This document shows positions 17,686 through 26,750 of a DNA stretch of 64,000 bases, piece by piece. A program made the position numbers and the translations under genes. The notes below the pieces were generated by a model. The model saw nothing but the letters and a program-made list of their open reading frames with translations, was not told the origin of the DNA and ran no database searches. Within the stretch, counting starts at the first letter, position 1, and each line of letters opens with the position of its first letter. The stretch spans positions 53,368-117,367 of the forward strand of contig JBCCGR010000011.1 in the NCBI GenBank assembly GCA_039029195.1, read 5' to 3'. The DNA comes from JBCCGR01 sp039029195 (GTDB lineage: Bacteria; Pseudomonadota; Alphaproteobacteria; Rhizobiales; Rhizobiaceae).

Positions 17686-18072
17686 TTTCGCCCGACGCTC
17701 GTACACTCCTTGGTGCTTAGCGTCGAACTTTCGCAACAACCCGCCTTTGGAAGTCAGCTTCAGATCAAGCTTTTTGAACTTCTCTCCGCCGTGGTTGATC
17801 TGCAGTTCGCTCGGCACCAACGTCACCGTGTTGCCCTTGCGGGTCCAGCAACCTTTGCCGAGTTCATCTGCAGCGCCATAGGTCATCATGTACCCGAAGC
17901 GCCCATCGGCCAGAAGCTGGATCGCTGATCCCACCTCTCTCACGCCGACAAGTTCATAAATTCCTGCAAGTGACTTGTCCGCTGGTTTGCAGGTGAGTGC
18001 CTGAGCGGACGCGGTTGCCCCGAAAACAACTCCCGAAGCAAGAATCGCCGACCAGAAGTTCGATTTCCACAT
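17683..18072 (-). CDS. Small secreted protein of unknown function
   Basis: 129 residues starting at ATG 18072, which has AAGGA at a good distance; longer frames upstream lack support. The N-terminus is a signal peptide (WSAILASGVVFGATASAQA, cut before LTCKP). The mature part, about 105 residues, has two Cys (LTCKPADK and GKGCWTRKG) that could form a disulfide, and a beta-rich pattern (GIYELVGVREVGSAIQLLADG). It resembles small periplasmic proteins of rhizobia with no assigned role. Convergent with the FliO-like gene, downstream of dksA on the same strand but beyond a terminator. Confidence 0.75.
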   Translation of the reverse strand: MWKSNFWSAILASGVVFGATASAQALTCKPADKSLAGIYELVGVREVGSAIQLLADGRFGYMMTYGAADELGKGCWTRKGNTVTLVPSELQINHGGEKFKKLDLKLTSKGGLLRKFDAKHQGVYERRAK

Positions 18073-18165
18073 GATCGTTCCTTTCTGGCCCCTCTCCTGA
18101 TCGCCAGATGTGGTGCACCTTACGCGAGATGCAAACATTTTTTTGCTGACAGGCCCCAACAAGAA

Positions 18166-18192
18166 AGGCCGCAATCTCAACAATTGCGGCCT
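18166..18192 (-). terminator. Terminator downstream of dksA
   Basis: A perfect 9-bp stem (AGGCCGCAA at 18166-18174, TTGCGGCCT at 18184-18192) follows the dksA stop on the minus strand and is trailed by TTTCTTG. The T-run is interrupted, so it is a moderate terminator. Confidence 0.65.
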
Positions 18193-18229
18193 CTCATTGA
18201 ACTTGAAACTTAGTCAGCGGTGCGGAAGA

Positions 18230-18643
18230 TCAATCGTCCCGGTAGACCTTTTCCCGGCGCTCGTGGCGCTCCTGGGCCTCAATCGAAAGCGTCGCAATTG
18301 GCCTTGCGTCCAGACGTTGAAGGCCAATTGGTTCGCCGGTCTCTTCACAATAACCGTATGAGCCATCATCAATCCGACCAATTGCGGCATCGATCTTGGA
18401 AATGAGCTTACGCTGACGATCCCGCGCGCGCAGTTCAATGGACCTGTCAGTTTCAGATGAGGCCCGGTCGGCCAAATCAGGGTGGTTCAGATTCTGGCTT
18501 TGCATGGAATCGAGGGTTTCCTTCGATTCCCGAATGAGATCATTTTTCCAGTTCAACAGTTTCTTGCGAAAATACTCTTTTTGCCGCTCATTCATGAACG
18601 GCTCGCTGTTGCTTGGTCGATATTCGTCTATCGTTTCCGACAT
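18230..18643 (-). CDS. dksA: RNA polymerase-binding transcription factor DksA
   Basis: Binds the secondary channel of RNA polymerase and, with ppGpp, adjusts rRNA and amino-acid promoters. The 137 residues start at ATG 18643, preceded by GGGGGAG. Coiled-coil region about residues 15-75 with the tip sequence LADRASSETDRSIELRARDR (acidic tip residues in DLADRAS present), then the globular part GYCEETGEPIGLQRL and ARPIATLSIEAQERHE. Of the four zinc Cys of E. coli DksA only the first remains; the others are Thr, Ser and Ala. The same pattern is familiar in rhizobial DksA, so the protein probably works without zinc. Confidence 0.93.
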   Translation of the reverse strand: MSETIDEYRPSNSEPFMNERQKEYFRKKLLNWKNDLIRESKETLDSMQSQNLNHPDLADRASSETDRSIELRARDRQRKLISKIDAAIGRIDDGSYGYCEETGEPIGLQRLDARPIATLSIEAQERHERREKVYRDD

Positions 18644-18939
18644 ATTTCTCCCCCGCAAGCGGCCTCACTCTCGTATGGCTCCGGTGGATGCGGGCAGCCG
18701 GTTACCACACTGAATGGGCGCTATATAGACAGGTTCAAATTCTTGAACAAGCAACAATTACAGGATTCAGAAATTGTGATAATTGGCCGTAAGAGATTGA
18801 TAAAGTGAGTGTTTTGCGCAGCAACGATTGAATAGGCCGGTATTTTGTCTCCCAAGTCGCCAAATTCCGGTCTCCACACTTAAATTCCGGGAACGCAACC
18901 AAGCTTGGCAGGCCCATCGATTGATAGTACCGATATCAC
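18644..18939. other. Divergent intergenic region dksA/sixA
   Basis: About 300 AT-richer bases between two divergent genes; it should carry both promoters. TTGAACAAGCAACAATTACAGG around 18741-18765 is AT-rich and promoter-like, but no firm -35/-10 pair, operator or RNA gene was identified. Confidence 0.5.
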
Positions 18940-19446
18940 ATGTTGCGTTTGTTCATTCTCAGACATGCCAAATCCAGTTGGGCTTTGCCGGGTGTGCCGG
19001 ACCACGACCGCCCGCTGAATGATCGAGGAAAGCGCAATCTGCCTTTGATCGAAAAGGCATTGCTTGACCGGCAATATCACCCAAAGATCGTAATCTGCTC
19101 CTCGTCCGCCCGGACAATAGCGACGAAGGACGGCGTTCAAGCAGCTCTGGACGGAGCAACCATAACGATTGACTCCGAACTCTATCACGGTTCCCCCGAC
19201 ACCTACATTCAGACGTTGAAAGCAACCCCCGAGCGAAAGTCGGTGATGATGATTGGACACAATCCGTCGTGTGATGAGTTGGTGCGGGGACTGTGTGCAC
19301 CCACCGGAGATGTCATGCAGAACTATCTTTCAAGACATTTTCCAACCAGCGGCCTGGCAGTGATTGATTTCGACGCGGACCAGTGGTGCAACATCAAGAT
19401 GCGCTCCGGTGATTTGGTCGACTTTTTGGTTCCACGGGACCTCTAG
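18940..19446 (+). CDS. sixA: Histidine phosphatase family protein, SixA type
   Basis: Probably removes phosphate from phospho-histidine in phosphorelay proteins. The 168 residues carry the histidine-phosphatase signature near the N-terminus (LFILRHAKSSW, catalytic His of RHA), an Arg-bearing segment ICSSSARTIAT, and the second catalytic His in MMIGHNPSCDELV. Length is normal for SixA. The ATG at 18940 has no obvious ribosome-binding site. SixA in E. coli acts on phosphocarrier or Hpt proteins; with cckA and an Hpt protein in the same window a phosphorelay role is plausible, but this is inference. Confidence 0.88.
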   Translation: MLRLFILRHAKSSWALPGVPDHDRPLNDRGKRNLPLIEKALLDRQYHPKIVICSSSARTIATKDGVQAALDGATITIDSELYHGSPDTYIQTLKATPERKSVMMIGHNPSCDELVRGLCAPTGDVMQNYLSRHFPTSGLAVIDFDADQWCNIKMRSGDLVDFLVPRDL

Positions 19447-19589
19447 CAGGTGCAGAGCGCTGACATTTATCGGTTCGCTCCCCATATTGGACGCTGAGCT
19501 CCTTACGACCGAAATTATTTGATGGCAGACTTCGAAATTGAAAATGATTGAGCGATCAGGGACTGTTTTGCCGTGCTGAAGGCCATGCA

Positions 19590-21047
19590 TTGACCAAAAT
19601 CACCACCCTTGCAGATGACGCAGGCATCGCGTTTGAAACGCTCTTGAGTTCCGTCAGCGACCTTTGGTCCCCGTCATTGCGGCTTGGGGTAACCGGCCTC
19701 TCACGGGCCGGAAAGACGGTGTTCATCACCGCTTTGGTGCACAATCTGGTTCATGGTGGCAGGTTGCCGCTGTTCGGCGCCTATGCCAACCAGCGACTGA
19801 CTGGAGCAAAGCTCGAACCACAGCCCGACGACGGGGTGCCGCGCTTCGACTACGAGTCCCATCTTCATGATCTCGTCGAAGAGCGCATATGGCCACAATC
19901 CACCCGCTCCATTTCCGAGCTCCGGCTCACCATCGACTATGAATCAGCCAGCGCGTGGTCGCGGCGCTTCGGTCCCGGCAGATTATCGATTGATCTGGTC
20001 GACTATCCCGGAGAATGGCTGCTTGATCTGCCGCTGCTGGGAAAATCATATGCGGAATGGAGCGCGGAAGCGCTGGATTTGGCCGTTCAGCCCGCCCGCC
20101 TGTCACTATCGGACGCATGGCGTGGGCAGGTTGAAAAGATCGATGCCACGGCAGAGCAGGATGAGTCTGTTGCCCGGGACCTGGCCTCGACCTTCACCGA
20201 CTACCTGCGAGCCTGTCGGGCCGACAACACGGCTCTCTCCACGCTCCCTCCGGGACGGTTTCTCTTGCCTGGTGATTTGGAAGGGTCCCCGGCTCTCACC
20301 TTCGCACCTCTGAAGATTGAAAACGGACAATCTGCCGCCAAGGACAGTTTCCACGCCATGATGGAGCGGCGGTTTGAATCCTACAAATCAATCGTGGTGA
20401 AACCGTTTTTCCGAGATCATTTTGCCCGCATCGATCGGCAGATTGTGCTTGTGGACGCATTGCAGGCTCTGAACGCCGGGCCAGGCGCTGTGGCGGATCT
20501 GAAGACCGCTCTTGCTGACATTTTGAAGTGCTTTCGACCCGGTGGCGCGTCCTGGCTTACCTCCTGGTTTTCCAGCCGGACGGACAAGATCCTGTTCGCC
20601 GCAACCAAGGCCGACCACCTTCACCATTCCGACCATGACAGGCTGGAAAGCCTGTTGAGAGAACTGGTGCGTGAGGCCGTCGAACATGCTCAGTTCAACG
20701 ATGCTTCGGTTGATGTGGCAGCGCTTGCCGCCGTTCGGGCCACCCGCGAAGGGACTGTGCAGCACGATGGTTCCGAACTGCCGGTGATTTTGGGTGTCCC
20801 GATGAAGGGGGAAAGGATTGCCGAGACCAAATTCGATGGCAAAACCGAAAGTGCGGTCTTTCCGGGCGACCTTCCGAAAAACACAGGTTCAATGATCGAA
20901 GGCCCAACGAACGGGTCGTCAAATTTGAACTTCGTTCGGTTTCGACCACCTGCACTGGAGGAGACTGACGATGGCGTCTCCCTGTCGCTGCCACACATCC
21001 GGCTGGACCGGGCCTTGGAGTTTTTGATCGGAGACCGGCTGGCATGA
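19590..21047 (+). CDS. ycjX: YcjX-family P-loop NTPase
   Basis: Predicted GTPase/ATPase of the YcjX (DUF463) family, stress-related and of unclear biochemical role. About 485 residues with Walker A GLSRAGKTVF (about residue 35), a DYPGEWLLDLPLL switch-like motif (about 137), LVDALQALNAG and the KADH element FAATKADHLHH. The start chosen is TTG 19590: it has GAAGG seven bases upstream and gives the family N-terminus (TKITTLADDAG). A TTG at 19548 in frame is less well supported. It overlaps ycjF by four bases (ATGA), showing a two-gene operon. Confidence 0.9.
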   Translation: MTKITTLADDAGIAFETLLSSVSDLWSPSLRLGVTGLSRAGKTVFITALVHNLVHGGRLPLFGAYANQRLTGAKLEPQPDDGVPRFDYESHLHDLVEERIWPQSTRSISELRLTIDYESASAWSRRFGPGRLSIDLVDYPGEWLLDLPLLGKSYAEWSAEALDLAVQPARLSLSDAWRGQVEKIDATAEQDESVARDLASTFTDYLRACRADNTALSTLPPGRFLLPGDLEGSPALTFAPLKIENGQSAAKDSFHAMMERRFESYKSIVVKPFFRDHFARIDRQIVLVDALQALNAGPGAVADLKTALADILKCFRPGGASWLTSWFSSRTDKILFAATKADHLHHSDHDRLESLLRELVREAVEHAQFNDASVDVAALAAVRATREGTVQHDGSELPVILGVPMKGERIAETKFDGKTESAVFPGDLPKNTGSMIEGPTNGSSNLNFVRFRPPALEETDDGVSLSLPHIRLDRALEFLIGDRLA

Positions 21048-22168
21048 GCGAATCCCCAAGAAAACCGGCGGTTTTTAATGTGAAGCCCGAGCAAGATGCA
21101 GACTCTGACCCAAGGTCGAGTGCAAAAGCAAAGGCGAAAGAGGCGTCTCCCAGATCCCCCGTTGCCGTTTCGCCAAAAGCTGTGGTCGAGATAGCGCCAG
21201 AGGAGGATGCTCAGCGCCTCGTGAGTGAGGCGTTTTCGGTGGACACAATGGACCCATCCAACTCCGCCAAGCCGCGCTCAAATGGCTTCTCCCTTCTCAA
21301 GATCGCGGGCGTTGCGTTCGCAGGTCTCGTTTCACTGGCAATCGGGCTCGCAATCGACAGCCTCATTCGCGACTTGTTTGCCCGCTGGGAATGGCTCGGT
21401 TGGGCGGCATTGGGGCTCACCGGCGTTTTTCTTCTCGGCGTGCTTTTCTGGATCATCAACGAAATCAGAGCCATAAGCCGGATTTCAGCCATCACCAAGC
21501 TGCGAGACAGGGCGCGGGATGCTTATGAGCAGAACAATCTCAAAGAGACAATTGCCGTTTCGAAAAGTGTGGTTGGCCTCTACGCGAATCGCGCCGATAC
21601 CGCCCGGGGTCGGTCCGAACTTGCCAAACACGACACCGAAATCATCGATGGCTCGGACCGCATCAAACTGCTCGAACGCGAACTCCTCTCCCCGATTGAT
21701 GCACAGGCACAAACACTGATCCTTTCCGCTGCAAAGCGGGTCTCCGTGGTCACAGCCGTCAGCCCTCGGGCACTCATTGATGTGGGCTATGTGCTTGCTG
21801 AAAATGCGCGCCTTATTCGGGCACTGGCCGAACTCTACGGCGGAAAGCCGGGTTATTTCGGCATGATTCGCCTGTTCCGCAATGTCGTCGGGCATCTTGC
21901 GGTGACCGGATCCATCGCCATTGGCGAAAATCTGATGCAGCAGGTGGTTGGACACGGGCTGGCGGCCCGCCTGTCCGCACGCCTCGGCGAGGGTGTCGTG
22001 AATGGTCTGCTGACCGTTCGTATTGGCATTTCGGCAATGGATTTGTGTCGACCGGTACCGTTTTTAACCCTCGAGAGGCCCGGAATGGGCCGTTTTCTGA
22101 GTGAGCTCGTCAGCTTCAGTCAAAGTTCCGATGAAAATGACGGCGGATCAAAACCGGAAAACAACTGA
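21044..22168 (+). CDS. ycjF: YcjF/TIGR01620-family membrane protein
   Basis: Inner-membrane partner commonly encoded after YcjX. The 374 residues have a disordered Lys/Pro-rich N-terminus (about 1-85), two helices (LLKIAGVAFAGLVSLAIGLA, about 86-105, and LGLTGVFLLGVLFWIINEI, about 123-142) and a C-terminal domain including LSPIDAQAQTLILSAAKRVSVVTA and LCRPVPFLTLERPGM. Start overlaps the ycjX stop (ATGA). Family length is about 350. Function unknown; suggested envelope-stress role is knowledge from enterobacteria (psp-associated genes), not shown here. Confidence 0.88.
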   Translation: MSESPRKPAVFNVKPEQDADSDPRSSAKAKAKEASPRSPVAVSPKAVVEIAPEEDAQRLVSEAFSVDTMDPSNSAKPRSNGFSLLKIAGVAFAGLVSLAIGLAIDSLIRDLFARWEWLGWAALGLTGVFLLGVLFWIINEIRAISRISAITKLRDRARDAYEQNNLKETIAVSKSVVGLYANRADTARGRSELAKHDTEIIDGSDRIKLLERELLSPIDAQAQTLILSAAKRVSVVTAVSPRALIDVGYVLAENARLIRALAELYGGKPGYFGMIRLFRNVVGHLAVTGSIAIGENLMQQVVGHGLAARLSARLGEGVVNGLLTVRIGISAMDLCRPVPFLTLERPGMGRFLSELVSFSQSSDENDGGSKPENN

Positions 22169-22329
22169 TGCTCAAAGGACGAAGACCGCATCAACGCTTC
22201 TCACAATCAAAAGGACCGAATGGTCTGTAACATCTCGTGAACTTGATCACCGCATAGCTTGCACTCTGGCAGCAATGCGTTAACCATTTTCGTTAATGCT
22301 TCAGCACGTCCCGAAACAGGTGTGTGTTC

Positions 22330-22866
22330 ATGAGTCTTCAGCGATATTGCAAAAGCGCCCTGATTGGTGTTGCCGCAGCATGTTCCATTAGTGTGACTGC
22401 CAATGCGGGCGAGGCGCGCTATTTCAAAAGCGTAGAGGGAAACTGGTCAGGCCCGGGCTCGATTGTGGCTGGCAAATACAAGGGCACGAAATTCTTCTGC
22501 AATTTCAAAGGAAGCTCCATCAACCGCCGGACCGGAATGGATATTTCCGGCACCTGTCGTGTTGGGGTGTTCACCCAGAAAATGTCGGCAAAGGTATACC
22601 GTTCCGGCCGGTCGTATCGGGGTCAGTTTCTGGACGGAGCCAAGGGCAAAGGGCTTGATATAGTTTCGGGTCGTCTTTCTGGCAAACGGCTGATTGTCGG
22701 CATCAATCGTAAACAGCTCAAAGGCGCCATGGTCGCCAATCTGAAAAACAACAATCGCCTCAATCTGACCATCTCTGTTCGCGTGAGCGGTGAACTTATA
22801 CCGGTGATTGGCATTACACTTGATCGCAAGAACGCTCGCGCCCGCAAGACTGCCTTCAACGATTGA
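22330..22866 (+). CDS. Secreted protein of unknown function
   Basis: 178 residues from ATG 22330 (GTG two codons earlier possible). A signal peptide (SALIGVAAACSISVTANA, cut before GEA) is followed by a basic, beta-rich mature domain of about 150 residues: EGNWSGPGSIVAGKYKGTKFFC, NRRTGMDISGTCRVGVFTQKM and GRLSGKRLIVGINRKQLKG. Two Cys (about 55 and 75) may form a disulfide. It resembles small periplasmic rhizobial proteins without assigned role. Convergent with folK; only two bases separate the stops, so no separate terminator fits between them. Confidence 0.75.
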   Translation: MSLQRYCKSALIGVAAACSISVTANAGEARYFKSVEGNWSGPGSIVAGKYKGTKFFCNFKGSSINRRTGMDISGTCRVGVFTQKMSAKVYRSGRSYRGQFLDGAKGKGLDIVSGRLSGKRLIVGINRKQLKGAMVANLKNNNRLNLTISVRVSGELIPVIGITLDRKNARARKTAFND

Positions 22867-22868
22867 GT

Positions 22869-23387
22869 CTAACCACCCTGGCCTGGTTGTTTCCACCAGT
22901 CCGAGGCCAGTTTAATTGGCTCCATACTGTCATCTTGAACGCCGTCACTCCAGGATTTGACGGAAAGGCCGTTGATTTTTAGATCGGGAGCGATCTCCGT
23001 GAGCGGCGTCAACACAAAGGCGCGTTCCAGCATTCGGGCATGCGGCACCGTCAGCCGCTCAGTGCAGATAACCTCACCGCCAAACGCGAGCACATCGATA
23101 TCCAGCGTTCGGGGACCCCAGCGCTCACCGCGTTCACGCTGAAAACTCTTTTCCGTTTCAAGACACAGATCCAACAGAGCTTCGGGCGGGAGCGAACATT
23201 CCACTCCGGCGCAACAATTATAGAACCAGTCCTGATCTGTTTTTCCCCAGGGCGGCGTTTTGTAAACACGAGAAACGGCGGAAACCTTAATCCCGTCGCT
23301 CGCGTTGAGCCTTTGCAATCCGCCAGCAAAAGAGGCGATCACATCGCCCACATTGCCGCCAAGGCCTAACCAGCACTCTTGCACCAT
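22869..23387 (-). CDS. folK: 6-hydroxymethyl-7,8-dihydropterin pyrophosphokinase
   Basis: Transfers pyrophosphate from ATP to hydroxymethyl-dihydropterin in folate synthesis. The 172 residues start MVQECWLGLGGNVGD and carry the HPPK signature RWGPRTLDIDVLAFGG with the two metal-binding Asp (DxD), plus VSRVYKTPPWGKTDQDWFYN and LTVPHARMLERAFVLTPL. It is the last gene of a folP-folB-folK operon: 27 bases after folB. Slightly longer than E. coli HPPK because of a C-terminal tail. Confidence 0.96.
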   Translation of the reverse strand: MVQECWLGLGGNVGDVIASFAGGLQRLNASDGIKVSAVSRVYKTPPWGKTDQDWFYNCCAGVECSLPPEALLDLCLETEKSFQRERGERWGPRTLDIDVLAFGGEVICTERLTVPHARMLERAFVLTPLTEIAPDLKINGLSVKSWSDGVQDDSMEPIKLASDWWKQPGQGG

Positions 23388-23414
23388 AGATTGTTTCTAA
23401 CCCCCATCCACAAC

Positions 23415-23804
23415 CTATTTCTCTCCCTGCGGTGGATAGACCACACAAACTTCCGCATAGTCAATAATGCCGGGAACCGGAGCATTTGGCTTTCTGACCG
23501 TAATTTCTGCGCAGGTGACCTGTGAAAAGCGCTCATGCAGCGCTTTGGCGATTTTCAACGCCAGCGCTTCAATGAGATGAAACCGTTCGCCCGTCGCCAC
23601 CTCTTTGATCTCGGCATAGGCCGCGCCGTAGTCCACGGTCTCGCGGTAATTATCGTCTTCCAGCGCGCGGCCCGGATTCACCTGCAACACCGCATCAATA
23701 TAGAAACGTTGACCAAGTCGAAGCTCTTCGTTGAACACCCCGTGCCGGGCGAAAAAGGCGCAGTTTTTCAAGACAATCTGGTAGGATGTGACGCGATCTC
23801 TCAC
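23415..23804 (-). CDS. folB: Dihydroneopterin aldolase
   Basis: Cleaves dihydroneopterin to hydroxymethyl-dihydropterin and glycolaldehyde, feeding FolK. The 129 residues show the family core VLKNCAFFARHGVFNEELRLGQRF (catalytic Glu in the GVFNEE segment), VDYGAAYAEI and LIEALALKIAKALHERF with the second conserved region, and VRKPNAPVPG. The start overlaps the folP stop by four bases (ATGA). Confidence 0.95.
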   Translation of the reverse strand: MRDRVTSYQIVLKNCAFFARHGVFNEELRLGQRFYIDAVLQVNPGRALEDDNYRETVDYGAAYAEIKEVATGERFHLIEALALKIAKALHERFSQVTCAEITVRKPNAPVPGIIDYAEVCVVYPPQGEK

Positions 23805-24697
23805 TGCGTGTCTCCCTGCTGTTGGTTGGCTTCATCGTTCAACCCGTTGGAAATCGTTTGCTCTACCACCGCGTCTGCCATCAACATTGCATCCCTGGTA
23901 ACCGCAACATTGTGCACCCGAAAGAGCCCTGCCCCTTTCAATCGTGCCATGACGTTGGTCGCCGCCGTACCCACGTCTCTATCTCGGGGCTCACGACCCG
24001 TCAGTGCACCAATGAATCGTTTTCTGGATGTGCCCACCATGATGGGTTGTCCCAGCACGTGCAGTCGGTCGAGCCTTGCAAGCAGATCAAGATTTATCTC
24101 GTTGTTTTCCTTGGCAAAACCAAATCCGGGATCGAGCACGATGGCTTGACGGGAAACACCTGCCTGACTGGCAATTTCCATTGAGCGTGTGAGATAAGCA
24201 ATTTGATCTTCAATCGGATCCGGCAAGACCTCGCGATTGCGCCCCGTGTGCATGACACAAAGCCCGCTTTTGTGTTCTGCTGCAAGCTCAGCAAGGCGCT
24301 GATCCCGCTGCAGGCCGAACACATCGTTGATGACATGCGCACCATGAGTAACGGCCTCCTGGGCGGTTTCAAACCGGTAGGAATCAATCGAGATGGCGCA
24401 GTCCAAACTCTGGTTCAAGAACTCGATCACCGGCAGCACCCTGTCGAGTTCCTGTTGAGCGCTGATTGGTTCGGCCCCAGGTCTTGTGCTCTCACCACCC
24501 ACGTCGATGATGGCAGCCCCCTCAGCGACCATATTTTCAGCCTGACGCTTGGCATCATCCGGCACATGGAACTTGCCGCCATCTGAAAATGAATCAGGCG
24601 TAACGTTCAAAACGCCCATGATCTGCGACTTGCGGCCAAGCTCCAGGGTTCGGCCATGACCAAGCCGCCACAGGAACGGTTCGAACGCAGGGCTCAC
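23801..24697 (-). CDS. folP: Dihydropteroate synthase
   Basis: Condenses hydroxymethyl-dihydropterin pyrophosphate with p-aminobenzoate; the sulfonamide target. Motifs: IMGVLNVTPDSFSDGG (family signature 1), IIDVGGESTRPGAEP (signature 2), HVINDVFGLQRD, ILDPGFGFAKENNEIN and GTSRKRFIG. The frame is open to a TTG at 24802, but that would overlap the divergent MFS start. Alignment to rhizobial DHPS (EPFLWRLGHGR near the N-terminus) favours GTG 24697, giving about 298 residues; this start is not certain. First gene of the folate operon. Confidence 0.94.
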   Translation of the reverse strand: MSPAFEPFLWRLGHGRTLELGRKSQIMGVLNVTPDSFSDGGKFHVPDDAKRQAENMVAEGAAIIDVGGESTRPGAEPISAQQELDRVLPVIEFLNQSLDCAISIDSYRFETAQEAVTHGAHVINDVFGLQRDQRLAELAAEHKSGLCVMHTGRNREVLPDPIEDQIAYLTRSMEIASQAGVSRQAIVLDPGFGFAKENNEINLDLLARLDRLHVLGQPIMVGTSRKRFIGALTGREPRDRDVGTAATNVMARLKGAGLFRVHNVAVTRDAMLMADAVVEQTISNGLNDEANQQQGDTQ

Positions 24698-24784
24698 ATC
24701 TTCATTCAAAACAACATCCGCTTCATCGATCTGAGGGCGTCGGAGGTGATTGCCGGTGGTGACCTTCTTTGATAGTCCATCGCG

Positions 24785-26026
24785 ATGACCACGCCAAACC
24801 AACTGACGGCCGGTGGCGACGGCACCGCCCTGTCAGCCCACCTGATTGCTCACAAAGACGACTGGCGCAAGCCCATTGTTCTGTTGATGCTTATGGCAGC
24901 AACGATGCAGATCGCGTTTGCCTCGTGGTCGAGCCTGATGAACAATTTTGCCCATGACGTTCTGTCCTTTTCAGGGCGCGAAATTGGCATTCAGCAATCC
25001 ATCCGTGAAATTCCCGGATTTCTGTCATTTGCTGCCGTGTTCTTGCTGCTTGCCATGCGCGAACAGACATTGGCGATGATCTCGCTGTTGCTTCTGGGCG
25101 GCGGCGTGGCGGCGACCGGCTACTTCCCGAGCGCCCTTGGATTTTACATCACCACGTTCATTGGATCGGTGGGGTTTCACTATTATGAAACCGCACATCA
25201 GTCGCTGTGCCTTCAGTGGCTGCCGAAGAAAACAGCGGCTGCGAGCCTCGGGAAAATTCTACGTATCGCGGCGTTCGCACAATTGTGCGCCTACCTCATG
25301 ATTTACGTTGCGTGGCGGGTGTTCGAACTGCCTTTCACCAGCGTGTTTCTGCTGGCGGGCGGCATCACAGTGGCGATGGTCGGATTGATGTGGGCAATGT
25401 TTCCGACATTTCCCGAAGGCGTTCCGCAAAACAAGAAGCTGGTCCTGCGCAAGCGGTATTGGCTCTACTACGCAATGACATTCATGGCCGGTGCGCGGCG
25501 CCAGATTTTCCTGGTTTTTGCAAGTTTCCTGATGGTCGAGAAATTCGGCTACCCGGTGCATGACGTGGCAATTCTGTTCTTCATCAACGGTGCCGTTACC
25601 ATGACGCTCGCCCCCTTGATCGGAAGTTGGATAGGAAAGATTGGCGAACGCAAAGCCTTGACGGTTGAATATATCGGTCTCATGGGCGTGTTCACGGCCT
25701 ACGCATTTGTCGAAAGCGCCTGGATTGCGGCCGGTTTGTACATCATCGACCACGCCTTTTTTGCCATGGCGATCGCCATGAAGACCTATTTTCAAAAGAT
25801 CGCAGACCCGGCAGACATCGCCCCCACTGCTGGAGTGGCCTTCACAATCAACCACATTGCGGCAGTTTTCATACCCATTGTCTTTGGCCTGTTGTGGCTG
25901 GTGAGCCCGGCTGCCGTATTCCTCAGCGGAACCGCGATGGCTGGCGTCTCTCTGGTTCTGGCCAGGCTGATACCGCACGCCCCGGAACCTGGACAGGAAG
26001 TCATGGATTTCAGAGCCGCATCATGA
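24785..26026 (+). CDS. MFS transporter
   Basis: Twelve-helix secondary transporter of the inner membrane, 413 residues. The cytoplasmic N-tail (about 1-35) is followed by helix 1 (VLLMLMAATMQIAFASW). Hydrophobic segments repeat through to SPAAVFLSGTAMAGVSLVLARLI, and a charged central loop (FPEGVPQNKKLVLRKRYW) separates the two halves. The cell-type MFS motif A (GxxxDRxGRR) is weak, replaced by GSWIGKIGERKALTVEY. No substrate can be inferred. It is divergent from folP with almost no intergenic space, so its promoter must lie within the 5' end of folP. Confidence 0.88.
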   Translation: MTTPNQLTAGGDGTALSAHLIAHKDDWRKPIVLLMLMAATMQIAFASWSSLMNNFAHDVLSFSGREIGIQQSIREIPGFLSFAAVFLLLAMREQTLAMISLLLLGGGVAATGYFPSALGFYITTFIGSVGFHYYETAHQSLCLQWLPKKTAAASLGKILRIAAFAQLCAYLMIYVAWRVFELPFTSVFLLAGGITVAMVGLMWAMFPTFPEGVPQNKKLVLRKRYWLYYAMTFMAGARRQIFLVFASFLMVEKFGYPVHDVAILFFINGAVTMTLAPLIGSWIGKIGERKALTVEYIGLMGVFTAYAFVESAWIAAGLYIIDHAFFAMAIAMKTYFQKIADPADIAPTAGVAFTINHIAAVFIPIVFGLLWLVSPAAVFLSGTAMAGVSLVLARLIPHAPEPGQEVMDFRAAS

Positions 26027-26144
26027 TCGTGCTTCAAACAAAATCGTGATGTTATTTCGCGGGAAATGATCATACACTTCTTTAAACCATCGCAATCTAT
26101 GCTGATCTTACCGATCAGACCGCACCCGTACCGGAGCCTGCAAC

Positions 26145-26738
26145 TTGCACCAGAAACCGTTTAAACCGGTCAAGCTGAGCCTGTTTGGTGGGCTGATGCT
26201 GCTTGTTGGCTGCACACAAACGGTTCAGGGCGTTCCGGAAAACACCAAGGTTACGGTCGACTACTACACCGTGAACGGAAAGACTTCGAAGCAGCTTGAT
26301 CGCCAGATCCGGGCCAAAGGCCCCCGAAGTGCGGGAAACGACCATGCGCTCGCGGTGGCACGCATAAAAATGCAGCCCACGGTGCGCTTCCGGACACTGC
26401 CTGGCGGATGCCAGATTAGCCACGCAAAAGTGACGGTTAGTGCCAAAGTCACATTGCCGCGCTGGGCGCAACGCAACAAAGCTGACAAGCGCCTTGGCCG
26501 GGCTTGGGACAATCTCGACAAATATGCCCGTTGGCACGAGGCAATCCACGTGGCCATCGCTTCGCGATTTGCCAGCCAGATGGAGGCTGATCTGAAAGCG
26601 CTGCCAATCGCCCGAAACTGTGAGACTGCTCGCGAAGATGCCAGCGCGTTGATCGATCTTCGTCTCGACGAACATGATAAGGCACAGCTCAAATTCGATG
26701 CGGACGAGCAAAAACGCATCGCGCTTCTGAACCGGTAG
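26145..26738 (+). CDS. DUF922-family lipoprotein, putative secreted zinc protease
   Basis: 197 residues from TTG 26145, which has CCGGAG eight bases upstream. The N-terminus is a lipoprotein signal (LFGGLMLLVGC, lipobox LVGC with Cys about residue 23). The mature part has DUF922 features: VTVDYYTVNGKTSKQLDRQI near the start, ARIKMQPTVRF, and the metallopeptidase motif H-E-x-x-H in WHEAIHVAIASRF (about residues 128-140). DUF922 proteins are predicted Zn-dependent proteases; activity is not demonstrated. A paralogue follows 12 bases downstream. Confidence 0.85.
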   Translation: MHQKPFKPVKLSLFGGLMLLVGCTQTVQGVPENTKVTVDYYTVNGKTSKQLDRQIRAKGPRSAGNDHALAVARIKMQPTVRFRTLPGGCQISHAKVTVSAKVTLPRWAQRNKADKRLGRAWDNLDKYARWHEAIHVAIASRFASQMEADLKALPIARNCETAREDASALIDLRLDEHDKAQLKFDADEQKRIALLNR

Positions 26739-26750
26739 CGCATCTCAGCG

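Noticed and set aside
22280..22296. TTAA...TTAA as a CtrA site upstream of the secreted-protein gene
   Set aside because: The spacer is 9 bases, not 7, so it does not match the consensus.
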